This document shows positions 48,501 to 56,021 of a DNA stretch of 64,000 nucleotides, in pieces. Every line of letters begins with the position of its first letter. The stretch's first letter is position 1. The notes beneath the pieces are model-generated. The model was not told where the DNA came from. It did not search any database and saw only the letters and a program-made list of their open reading frames with translations. Source of the DNA: Phycisphaerales bacterium (lineage in GTDB: Bacteria; Planctomycetota; Phycisphaerae; Phycisphaerales; UBA1924); NCBI GenBank assembly GCA_029260295.1, contig JAJDDN010000008.1, positions 310,001 through 374,000 of the forward strand, given 5' to 3'. Both the position numbers and the translations under genes were made by a program.

Positions 48501-50123
48501 ATGATTCTTCGTGAAAATGTTGATGCTAACAAACTGAGAGGGGGCTACTACACCGATGCTCATGTGGTAGATTTTTGCATTCGCCAAATTCTTCGAATTT
48601 CGAGCGAGAGCCCAAAGCGTTGGCTTGAACCATCTGCAGGCGATGGGGCATTTATCCGTGGATTTTCAAATCGAATGGGCAAACAGGATTTATGCGGAAT
48701 GCATCTACAAGCGGTAGAGCTGATTGAAAGTGAAGCTGCAAAATGTGAATCAGAACGGTTGCGATTGGGTATTGCTGGGGAAGTTATTCAAGGCAGCTTT
48801 TTTGAATGGGCTGCTGATTCTCATGAGTCATTTGATGCGGTTGTCGGGAATCCGCCATATGTGCGTTATCAATTTGTAGACGAAATGGATCGCGCTTTAG
48901 CCGAGCAGCAGATCGGCAATTTAGATTTGATTCTCCGAGGAGTGTCTAATTTATGGATTCCATTTGCAATTTTGAGCATCGAAAAGCTTCGAGTTGGGGG
49001 ATGCTTTTCGCTTGTCTTGCCCAGCGAACTTTTTTGCACCAGTAGCGGAGGTCAGTTTAGAAAATACCTTCTAGAGAAATTTTCATCCCTTGAGATAGAT
49101 TTATTTCCGCGAGGTACTTTTTCAGAAATTTTGCAAGATGTAGTGGTAGTAAGCGGTAAGCGTGTATCTCGAACAGCAGCCGTGAGACCAGTTCGTTTCA
49201 CGGACCATGCAGATGGCACAAGGCAATCATGGAAACACAAAGTTGCAGTATGTTCTGATTCCTGGACCCGCTTCCTTTTAACCGAAGATGAACTCGCGGC
49301 ATTTATTGAGGCTAAATCTCTGCCTGGATTCCATAGCCTTGGCAACATGGCAAAAATCGAAGTAGCCATTGTTACTGGGGCAAATAAGTTTTTTACTATT
49401 ACCGACAGCGAAGTAGAAGATTTTAAACTTCATCCATGGGCGGTTCCTCTTCTGGCTAAAACAGTTGATTCTCCTGGCGTTGTGTTCTCAGAGAGTGATT
49501 TTGAAAGAGCTTGTGGTAAAGGGAGTAGGTCTTGGCTTCTTGATTTTTCCGCAGAACGACCGCCGGTAAATGGGCGAGGTAGAGTTTCGGAGTATCTAAA
49601 GATTGGCTTGGAACAGGGATTGCAAGACCGCTACAAATGTCGCATTCGTGAGCCTTGGTATCGTGTTCCACATATCAAACAAGGAGGGCTGATGTTGACG
49701 AAGCGTGCTCATCATTTTCATCGTCTTCTCCTCAATTCAGCAGGTGTGTATACAACTGATACCATCTACAGAGGTGTCATGAACCCCTTGTATGAAAAGC
49801 GTGAAACTGATTTGGTTGCCACATTTCAAAATACACTGACACTTTTGTCTACAGAAATCGAGGGGAGAACCTACGGAGGTGGTGTCCTTGAGTTGGTACC
49901 GTCTGAGGTGGCAAGATTGTCGGTACCCCTTGTTGAAACAAATGGTTTGATCAACCAAATTGATGAAATAAGTCGCATGGTTGATGGGCAGCAGGATTCA
50001 TCTCATTCAGTCATGGTTGTTACCGACAAATTTTTGTGTGAAATAGTTCCCGGATATGCTCAGTTGCTCCCACGACTTGATGCAGCGAGAAAACGATTGC
50101 AATCAAAGCGTCAATCAAGTTGA
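48501..50123 (+). CDS. N6-adenine DNA methyltransferase (type II, TaqI/Eco57I-like)
   Basis: 540 residues from ATG 48501 (GGAAGG 8 nt upstream; an in-frame GTG at 48492 is the alternative). GGYYTDAHVVDFCIRQ, SAM motif I LEPSAGDGAFIRGFSNR and the catalytic NPPYVRY (Asn117-Tyr120) give the gamma-class order of adenine methyltransferases. The C-terminal half with PWYRVPHIKQGGLMLTKRAH is the target-recognition part. It protects the host against the convergent nuclease gene; the 3' ends overlap by 9 nt. Confidence 0.93.
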   Translation: MILRENVDANKLRGGYYTDAHVVDFCIRQILRISSESPKRWLEPSAGDGAFIRGFSNRMGKQDLCGMHLQAVELIESEAAKCESERLRLGIAGEVIQGSFFEWAADSHESFDAVVGNPPYVRYQFVDEMDRALAEQQIGNLDLILRGVSNLWIPFAILSIEKLRVGGCFSLVLPSELFCTSSGGQFRKYLLEKFSSLEIDLFPRGTFSEILQDVVVVSGKRVSRTAAVRPVRFTDHADGTRQSWKHKVAVCSDSWTRFLLTEDELAAFIEAKSLPGFHSLGNMAKIEVAIVTGANKFFTITDSEVEDFKLHPWAVPLLAKTVDSPGVVFSESDFERACGKGSRSWLLDFSAERPPVNGRGRVSEYLKIGLEQGLQDRYKCRIREPWYRVPHIKQGGLMLTKRAHHFHRLLLNSAGVYTTDTIYRGVMNPLYEKRETDLVATFQNTLTLLSTEIEGRTYGGGVLELVPSEVARLSVPLVETNGLINQIDEISRMVDGQQDSSHSVMVVTDKFLCEIVPGYAQLLPRLDAARKRLQSKRQSS

Positions 50124-51311
50124 ATCGCTGTCAATTTTGATTATAAATTGCGAGTTATTAGAATTATTGTGATACAGTGACATCGTGCTTCCAATGAGTT
50201 CGCTTTGAGCGATTATTGACTGTGCCGGACCCCAGCTCAATCGTGTCATCGCATTTCTCTGCTCATATGATCGAGTATTAGTGCTTGTCGTATGCCCTAT
50301 TCTCAGGTCGAAAATGCCGAAACCTATTTCGTTGATGACAAGTTGAAATTTTGCAAATGACTCTTCAACAGTGGCTGTGCTTGCAGGTTCCCATTCTAAT
50401 TCAGAAAATACGGAGTCTCGGAAGTAATGCCTGTGATCAATCTCAGAATCAAGCAACCCTTTGTCAAGATTCATTGATCCTGTTTTATGTGTTCCATCAG
50501 CTTCTGGAATATTCAAATCTCGTTGAGTTAACGGTTTGCTTTGCCAAAGCAGTTCCCCTTGTTCACCGATTGCAGGTGCGTTTTGATTTTCGCCAACTGC
50601 TTCTGGTAATTCATCAACAAGGTCAGTAGGGTCTTGTTCATTTGGTTTAGCCTGTGGAACCCATCCCACTGGTCTGGTGCCTCTTCCGGTATTCGTCGTT
50701 CGATCAGTGCGTTGCCTTTGTTTGATTCTGCGACGGGTGGCAGGATCTACTGCAAGCATGTGTTCAACAAGATTATCGATGTCCTCGGCGGATCGAATTT
50801 GATGAATGCCATTGTCTGTTGAAGTTGCCCATTGGTCGATGGCTGCTGCGATTTGATTAATGCTTTCGCTTTCTCCAGCAGCAGAATCAAGAATCAACCC
50901 GGCTTCAACATTGCGACCAAGGCCACTCCGGGTAAAGTTGGCTGAACTGACGACGGAAACTTCGGTTCCATTCTCGCGAACAAGATGAATAGTTTTCGGA
51001 TGAAATAGTGCGCCTGAGTAAGCGACCAATGTGAGGGACGAATTGTCTGAATCACCAGTTAGCGAAAGTATGGATTCTAAATCATCCTTTGACGCAGGGT
51101 CGCCTGGGTTAGCACCAATAACAAGTTTGAGAGTTCCACCATTGTTTACCATGTGCTCTAGAACAGGTAGATATGGATTAAGCGCTGCACCATCGAAGTA
51201 ACCAAACTGGCCACGAAAGGACTGGATACCTGTGACAATTTCTTGATCGAGCATGAAGCCAAGAGAATCTTCGGGACCATTTAGCCCAGTATCGAAATAG
51301 CGATTTGTCAT
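50115..51311 (-). CDS. PLD-fold restriction endonuclease (NgoFVII-like)
   Basis: 398 residues. The N-terminal half has a phospholipase-D-type motif: His104-x-Lys106 in ALFHPKTIHLVRENG and Asn125 in VVSSANFTRSGLGRNVEAGL. One HKD-like motif implies action as a dimer. The C-terminal half is probably the DNA-recognition domain. Convergent with a modification methyltransferase and coupled to a C-protein gene, so a type II restriction enzyme is the best reading. The recognition sequence cannot be read. Confidence 0.8.
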   Translation of the reverse strand: MTNRYFDTGLNGPEDSLGFMLDQEIVTGIQSFRGQFGYFDGAALNPYLPVLEHMVNNGGTLKLVIGANPGDPASKDDLESILSLTGDSDNSSLTLVAYSGALFHPKTIHLVRENGTEVSVVSSANFTRSGLGRNVEAGLILDSAAGESESINQIAAAIDQWATSTDNGIHQIRSAEDIDNLVEHMLAVDPATRRRIKQRQRTDRTTNTGRGTRPVGWVPQAKPNEQDPTDLVDELPEAVGENQNAPAIGEQGELLWQSKPLTQRDLNIPEADGTHKTGSMNLDKGLLDSEIDHRHYFRDSVFSELEWEPASTATVEESFAKFQLVINEIGFGIFDLRIGHTTSTNTRSYEQRNAMTRLSWGPAQSIIAQSELIGSTMSLYHNNSNNSQFIIKIDSDST

Positions 51312-51538
51312 AATTTGGCCTCCACAAGTGTTAGTAGGGATGATGCAGACATGTCGAGAGCCTCAGCTATTCGCCATGTAGAGTTCAGGGTGATATTCCG
51401 TTCCCCTCTTTCAACGCTTCCAACATATGTGCGATGCAATCCTGCTTCTACAGCAAACTGCTCTTGTGACCAGCCATGACTTTCACGAAGTTCACGAACC
51501 GTTTCGCCAAATATTGTCATGAGTTCTTTTTTAGGCAT
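51308..51538 (-). CDS. controller (C) protein, XRE-type helix-turn-helix
   Basis: 76 residues from ATG 51538: the HTH core GWSQEQFAVEAGLHRTYVGS, then VERGERNITLNST, is the standard restriction-modification C-protein pattern. No ribosome site precedes the ATG, which suits the leaderless translation known for several C genes; an internal ATG at 51520 is possible. It overlaps the nuclease gene by 4 nt and should delay and then limit nuclease expression through the C-box just upstream. Confidence 0.9.
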   Translation of the reverse strand: MPKKELMTIFGETVRELRESHGWSQEQFAVEAGLHRTYVGSVERGERNITLNSTWRIAEALDMSASSLLTLVEAKL

Positions 51539-51560
51539 TAAGGAAGAGTACAATCTTGAT

Positions 51561-51586
51561 GACTCATAGTCGACAGACTAGTAGTA
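51561..51586. promoter_or_regulatory. C-box operator pair
   Basis: GACTcatAGTC, 4-nt spacer, GACTagtAGTa: two half-palindromic GACTnnnAGTC boxes in tandem, the classic layout of C-protein operators (OL and OR), 23 nt upstream of the C gene start. Confidence 0.88.
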
Positions 51587-51650
51587 GCACGACCACCCCG
51601 GCGGACTTGCAATGCCAGGGTGGGTGCGGGGTAAAGATTTGAATGGCTGA

Positions 51651-51854
51651 TCAAATCAGCCGAGTTTGTTCTTTGGTTTCGATCTCCTCTCTGAGATACC
51701 GCACCATCCCGTTTGGGCCAACTCCGGTCAATAGCCGTCGAAGACCGAGGCGGGTGGCGATGCGTGGGACTTGTGATCTAGAGCACTGCCAGCGAATCAT
51801 GAGTTCTTTGGCGGCGACATACTTTGATGGTTGAGTTTGTTCAGGATGGGGCAT
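51651..51854 (-). CDS. excisionase-like small helix-turn-helix protein
   Basis: 67 residues from ATG 51854, with GGAG 9 nt upstream, overlapping the Rep-like gene end by 14 nt; an ATG at 51884 is the longer alternative. KYVAAKELMIRWQCSRSQVP then RIATRLGLRRLLTGVGPNG looks like the winged-helix DNA-binding fold of excisionases and AlpA-type regulators. Likely Xis for the element or a copy-control protein. Confidence 0.65.
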   Translation of the reverse strand: MPHPEQTQPSKYVAAKELMIRWQCSRSQVPRIATRLGLRRLLTGVGPNGMVRYLREEIETKEQTRLI

Positions 51855-52920
51855 TGGGCTTGGCTCCAAACTTTGCCATGGCAAGGACTTGAACAGGACG
51901 GCCAGCGGCTTTGTTGATTTCCTCTATCGCTTTGTGACCTTGATTCACCCAGATTGCAGCTCTACGCGATCCGATTTCACAGAACTCATCGAGCACTTGG
52001 AATATGTCAGTTGATACGGCTAGCCGAGCAATCCACTGGCGTTGTTCTTTGACTTCTTCATCTGGCATCACAAATCGGGTCACGCCAAACAAGTTGGTGG
52101 TACTTCCGCATTGTTCAAGTCGAAGTCCATAACTAACGGAGTTTGATCGAACTCGGGCTCGCCTGCGACTCTTTCGCTCTTGCTTCGGTCGGTTCCAGAA
52201 CTTCCGGCTTGCCCCGTATCGCGGTACTCTCTTGTCAGATCCCAGTTTGAGCACCCATTCAGGCCAGCCATATTCCGGTACCTTGACAAGGTATTTCGTT
52301 GCGTATCTCGCGGCGTGCAGTGCGCCACCTGCAAAGTGCCTTTTCGAGATCCAGACCAGCCCAAAGGGTGGACGGTTCAGTTCAGGTGCTGGCTTGTCAG
52401 GTGGTCGATTCTTGCTCCACTCGGCTAGCAGATCCTCATGAGGGATACGGCTGGCATCAACCAGCAGGTGGTAGTGGGGGTTGCCCGATTCCTGAAACTC
52501 GAGAACATAGAAATACTGTCGTGAGTTGAGATGTCCTAGCCGGTCAAGCCCTTGCATGAGCACGCTGATACACCGGTTCTCACGCAGATAGAAGTACGCT
52601 TCCTCATGTGAGTCAAATAACTCTGGGTCGACCGTCAGGGTGATCATCAACAGGTTCTGAAACGAATCTAGGGCTCCGATGAGTTCCTTGCGGAGGTTGT
52701 ACCCTTTCCGTTCACAGCAATCGTCGCAGTACCAACAATCACAGCCACATTTTGCCAGTTCGTATCGTGTGCTCAGTTGGGTTGGTTCTGTTACAACATT
52801 CTGTAAGTATTCAAGTGAAGTATCGGCACCGCCTTCGGCGGGGCCGATAGCTTCGGTCTTGAATGGTTCCTGAGAATTCCGATCGTCATGTGGAAAAGCC
52901 AAAGTGACCTCCCGATGCAT
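51841..52920 (-). CDS. HUH-type replication initiator-like protein
   Basis: 359 residues. An N-terminal Cys cluster (CGCDCWYCDDCCERKGYN) could bind zinc. LMITLTVDPELF, the HUH motif in ESGNPHYHLLVDASRI (His149-Tyr-His151), and ARYATKYLVKVPEYGW with a candidate catalytic Tyr form the rolling-circle Rep pattern. It would nick a replication origin of the excised circular element. No relaxase/coupling genes are present, so it is Rep rather than Mob. Confidence 0.8.
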   Translation of the reverse strand: MHREVTLAFPHDDRNSQEPFKTEAIGPAEGGADTSLEYLQNVVTEPTQLSTRYELAKCGCDCWYCDDCCERKGYNLRKELIGALDSFQNLLMITLTVDPELFDSHEEAYFYLRENRCISVLMQGLDRLGHLNSRQYFYVLEFQESGNPHYHLLVDASRIPHEDLLAEWSKNRPPDKPAPELNRPPFGLVWISKRHFAGGALHAARYATKYLVKVPEYGWPEWVLKLGSDKRVPRYGASRKFWNRPKQERKSRRRARVRSNSVSYGLRLEQCGSTTNLFGVTRFVMPDEEVKEQRQWIARLAVSTDIFQVLDEFCEIGSRRAAIWVNQGHKAIEEINKAAGRPVQVLAMAKFGAKPNAPS

Positions 52921-52976
52921 TGCATCGTGGTGTCCTTTGGCTTGCTCTCAGCTACATGCTGCGCTGGCTACTTGGT

Positions 52977-53153
52977 TTAGTTTCGTGTTTTGTTGTTGTA
53001 GGGCATATCCGGTTTTTTTAGAAACATACCGGATTTATTTCTTGATGGATGAAGGGCATAGTCCTCTTCGGATTTGTTTCTCCGGTTGACAAACCGTACT
53101 TTGAGTGGGAGTTGGTCGGCATACACAACGATCTCATGGTCTTTCTGGTTCAT
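52977..53153 (-). CDS. 58-residue small protein, unknown function
   Basis: Too short for ordinary ORF lists but with a perfect ribosome site AGGAGG 7 nt before the ATG at 53153. It starts 2 nt after the RHH gene's stop codon. The sequence starts MNQKDHEIVVYADQLPLKVR and ends in a Lys/Asn-rich tail. The start sits in an operon-like position between the RHH and Rep-like genes. A 7-bp inverted repeat (ATCCGGT/ACCGGAT) lies in its coding region. No family is recognised. Confidence 0.6.
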   Translation of the reverse strand: MNQKDHEIVVYADQLPLKVRFVNRRNKSEEDYALHPSRNKSGMFLKKPDMPYNNKTRN

Positions 53154-53155
53154 GT

Positions 53156-53485
53156 CTATGCCTCCTCATTACAAAATTCATAGGGTGTCCGAATCGCACG
53201 CCTCGAACTGAAATCAAAAACTGCGATGAGTTCACCGTGTTCAGATTTCTCGTCGTACATAGTGTGGCCCAGCCAAAGCATCCCGTCACAATCCTCTTTG
53301 TCGATGAACTCATTGTGAACTTGGACAGGTTTGCCGGTTTGCAGGTTTTCCGCTGCCCACATAGACAATGTGTTGATGAGTTGGTTCAAGCTGATCCCAG
53401 CTTCGCTTGCTCTTTTCTTGAGCGTGCTTGCGGCATCGGGATCAAGCCGTACTTCCATGCGTGTCATTGTTGGTTTCTTTGCCAT
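53156..53485 (-). CDS. ribbon-helix-helix protein with C-terminal unknown domain
   Basis: 109 residues from ATG 53485. MTRMEVRLDPDAASTLKKRA then SEAGISLNQLINTLSMWAAEN is an Arc/CopG ribbon-helix-helix DNA-binding motif. The last 50 residues (VHNEFIDKEDCDGMLWLGHT and on) form a separate small domain. Possible plasmid-type copy control or partner of the 58-residue product (antitoxin-like arrangement, inference). First gene of the unit running toward Rep. Confidence 0.75.
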   Translation of the reverse strand: MAKKPTMTRMEVRLDPDAASTLKKRASEAGISLNQLINTLSMWAAENLQTGKPVQVHNEFIDKEDCDGMLWLGHTMYDEKSEHGELIAVFDFSSRRAIRTPYEFCNEEA

Positions 53486-53544
53486 ACCACTAAGATACCC
53501 ACTAAAAGTAGTGGTGTCAATAGTGGTGTGCAAATAAATCTTCC

Positions 53545-53671
53545 GCCTTGCTCTCTGGCTGGTCACATTTTACCGCCCGGTACTCGCTGTCAAGGCTCGC
53601 TCGCTCCGCTCGCTATCCACCTTGACAGCTCCGTGCCGAACGAAATGCGTCCCGCCAAGAGAGAGCAAGGC
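53545..53671. repeat. large imperfect palindrome, candidate replication origin
   Basis: The region can fold into one extended hairpin. The outer arms are GCCTTGCTCTCTGGC and GCCAAGAGAGAGCAAGGC. Inside, CATTT pairs with AAATG and CGGTAC with GTGCCG, and the innermost stem is GCTGTCAAGG/CCTTGACAGC (53586-53595 and 53620-53629). The 24-nt loop has tandem CGCT units. Located in the noncoding end of the element, near the HUH Rep-like gene, as expected for a rolling-circle origin. Confidence 0.65.
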
Positions 53672-53867
53672 TCGGTCTGTTGACCTCCGGGTTCAGACCC
53701 AGTTGCACACCGGTTTTTCGGGTGATTATTTGTACACACATTGGTCAGGCTGAGTTGACAAACATGACACTTTATGTCAATATGAACACAGTCAACGGAA
53801 ATCGTAACCCGTTGCGTTTACTGCAAGTGCAGCAGCTTCAAGACTTAGCAAAAACCGCCGGAAACCA

Positions 53868-53980
53868 CTCATAACCCGGAGGTCGTTGGTTCAAATCCAG
53901 CCCCCGCTATTGTTTGAAACTAAAGGACTTGCATTCATTTGCGAGTCCTTTTTTTGTGCCCTAATTCGACCGATGTACAG
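53868..53980 (+). repeat. attR (displaced 3' half of tRNA-fMet and terminator)
   Basis: Right copy of the repeat, starting at CTCATAACCCGGAGG. It is not a complete tRNA: the sequence before it does not supply the 5' half. A further shared short motif, TTTGTACACAC, lies at 47210-47220 and around 53729-53739, a possible integrase arm site. Confidence 0.9.
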
Positions 53981-53987
53981 AGTAGCT

Positions 53988-55321
53988 GTCCAGCGACTTT
54001 GTGCGCTTCTGTTTTCGGTGTTTGAGAGGCTGTTCACGCGGCTTTCTTTCGCTCTCTGACTTGGAACTCAAGCCGGAAGAGCTTCGGGTCACCGCGTGTA
54101 GATTGACGTGTTACTCTGATCTCTGGTTCGATGCCTCCGTTCACTGTATAAAGGATAGGACTCTGATCCACGCCTCTGATTCTATTCTCCGGTGTGTGTG
54201 CACCCGGTGCTCATTGTACCAGATCCGATACGCGTTGAGTCTTCTCTGCATTCCATCGGTTGACGGGATCATCCAGGTCGATCGCATCCATGATTTCAAG
54301 GTTCGGAAGAATCGCTCGATCTTCCCGTTGAGCTGCCAGACACGGACCTTGCCCCGTACCCGTACATGGATGATCCCTTGGTGTTCGCAGGCCTCCTTGA
54401 AGCGCCTCTGAAACTGCGAGCCATGGTCGCTGATCAGAAGCATAGGAGACGCTTCCGATCTTCTCACCGATTCCTTGATCAGTAGATTCATGGCATTTGT
54501 GTTCGGTCTACGGGCGAAGGCTCTGATCGCCAGCAACTTGCGCGAATATCCATCCAGCACCGCCGCGATCACGAATCGCTTCCAAAGCACACGGATCTCG
54601 GTTATGTCGGTGTGCCAGACATGGTGGGGGTGGTTAGGCTTGAGCAGATGATGGGCCCGGAGTGACGGCGGGGACGGCGCAGGCAAATTCCTCCGCCCCG
54701 GCTCGACAAACTCCTCTTCGAGTATCCGGCGGACCGAGGCCCTGCTGATCTGGATCCAGGCCCGCACCATCTGCCTCGCGATGGATCGTGATCCGAAGTC
54801 TTTCTCAGGGCACAATCTTCTGGTCTGATGGACTGTTTGGCGGACTCTTTCATGCAGCCGATTCCAAGGCGGAGATCCGAGTAATCGATCCGCTCGTTCC
54901 TTATTGAGCAGGGCTTTCTTCCACGAGCTGATGGTATTAGCATGCAGCCCAAATCGATCGGCTGTATGTTTCGTGCTCCACTGTCTCAGGGCAGCCAACT
55001 GCATGATCTGTGCCCGCTGCTCGGGGGTGAAGTGGGGACGCTCACGGGGTGGTTTGGCCAGTCTGCTCGACCGGAAGACATCAGCTCCCTTTCGGGCAGG
55101 CGGATTCGGTATACAGATGGTCCCGCTGGGCCTTCATCCTGACTAATGCAAGTGGATCGGTCAATGCACGAGCTCTGACAATGCCGTATGATTGGGATAT
55201 GGCCGTAGAAACAGAGTCAACCAGGTGCCACACGCTTCGGGATCGAATACTGTATATGGCTGATGCTATTGCTGTTTTTAAACAAGAATCGACGATTTGG
55301 GATCATCACAAAGTGCTGGCC
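53988..55321 (-). mobile_element. IS element with IS3-like DDE transposase
   Basis: Imperfect terminal inverted repeats GTCCAGCGACTTTGTG (53988-54003) and, on the other strand, GGCCAGCACTTTGTG (55307-55321) enclose one transposase gene; length about 1.33 kb. It begins 8 nt after the attR repeat ends. A target-site duplication could not be recognised. The exact ends are uncertain by a few bases. Confidence 0.7.
54141..55004 (-). CDS. DDE (rve-fold) transposase, start unclear
   Basis: 287 residues from the first ATG. Integrase core with D, D, E in HHVWHTDITEIRVLWKRFVI, LLISDHGSQFQRRFKEACEH and NGKIERFFRTLKSW, as in IS3-type ORFB/IS481 transposases. The helix-turn-helix at the N-terminus is cut by the ATG. 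The frame remains open upstream for about 43 codons with convincing HTH-like sequence (RERPHFTPEQRAQIMQLAAL) but no ATG, GTG or TTG. An ATG in another frame near 55139 suggests either a frameshift lesion or programmed frameshifting. Confidence 0.75.
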   Translation of the reverse strand: MQLAALRQWSTKHTADRFGLHANTISSWKKALLNKERADRLLGSPPWNRLHERVRQTVHQTRRLCPEKDFGSRSIARQMVRAWIQISRASVRRILEEEFVEPGRRNLPAPSPPSLRAHHLLKPNHPHHVWHTDITEIRVLWKRFVIAAVLDGYSRKLLAIRAFARRPNTNAMNLLIKESVRRSEASPMLLISDHGSQFQRRFKEACEHQGIIHVRVRGKVRVWQLNGKIERFFRTLKSWMRSTWMIPSTDGMQRRLNAYRIWYNEHRVHTHRRIESEAWIRVLSFIQ

Positions 55322-55340
55322 CCCCCACATGGGAGCCTAA

Positions 55341-55955
55341 AAAGCACATAACCGGAGGGTCAACGTTCGTAACCTGCTCCAGATTTCGATAACAGCGGCG
55401 AGTGAACACGGCTGTCTTATTGGGGCGCACCCCTCGTACCCAGATCGGAAAGGCTTTGGACGAAGAGAGATCGAGATTGATCGAGCCACGCTGGGGTCTT
55501 CACTCAAGGACCAGCTTACTGCCTTCTCCAAAAATGCAAATGAGTGCGATGCAACGGTTTCGTACATCAAAGCCCACGGAGCGCTCTATCACGCCATCAA
55601 TCGTGACATTTCACTCGCTCGTTGGTACTGGGCTCTATGTACATCCATCTTCCCTCAAGCACGATTCGTCGGACCGATCGGTGCGTCGATTCTTAATGAG
55701 TTCAGGTCGTCGGGCATATCGGTACTCGCGGAGGGATTCTGTGATCGAGTGTATGAATCGGACGGGACGCTGCGTCCTCGGAGTACTGCTGGTGCGTGCA
55801 TCGAGAATCCCGAGCTCGCGGCAGCCCAAGCGGAGAGGCTCATAAATGAGTCCGAGTGCGAACTCCTGTGCGTTCACAGCGATACGAACAATGCAATCGA
55901 AATCGCACAAGCGGTTCGTGAACGACTCAGTCTTCTTGGATATCCCATGCGGTGA
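55341..55955 (+). pseudogene. pxpA: 5'-truncated 5-oxoprolinase subunit A (LamB/YcsF family)
   Basis: The reading frame has no start but encodes about 200 residues of the LamB/YcsF fold: GCLIGAHPSYPDRKGFGRRE, DATVSYIKAHGALYHAINRD, FVGPIGASILNEFRSSGISV, LAEGFCDRVYESDGTLRPRS and ELLCVHSDTNNAIEIAQAVR. The family starts about 45-60 residues earlier (metal-binding NCDMGE and GFHAGD segments), and that part is missing. The gene begins just beyond the IS right end, so insertion or an associated deletion removed it. No pxpB/pxpC in the window. Confidence 0.85.
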
Positions 55956-56021
55956 TCATAACGAGAGTGGGTCAAAATGTGAAAGAGCACAAGGGGAGTG
56001 TTGGATTGACAGAACTGATAT

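Noticed and set aside
53586-53629. GCTC repeats in the palindrome loop resembling parvovirus Rep-binding sites
   Set aside because: The likeness is to a few simple repeats only; a bacterial HUH Rep origin is a sufficient explanation.
53680-53874. 64-residue ORF running into attR
   Set aside because: No ribosome site, composition unlike a gene, and it ends inside the att repeat.
55402-55845. 147-residue plus-strand ORF overlapping the pxpA remnant
   Set aside because: Out of frame with the clear LamB/YcsF-like coding sequence.
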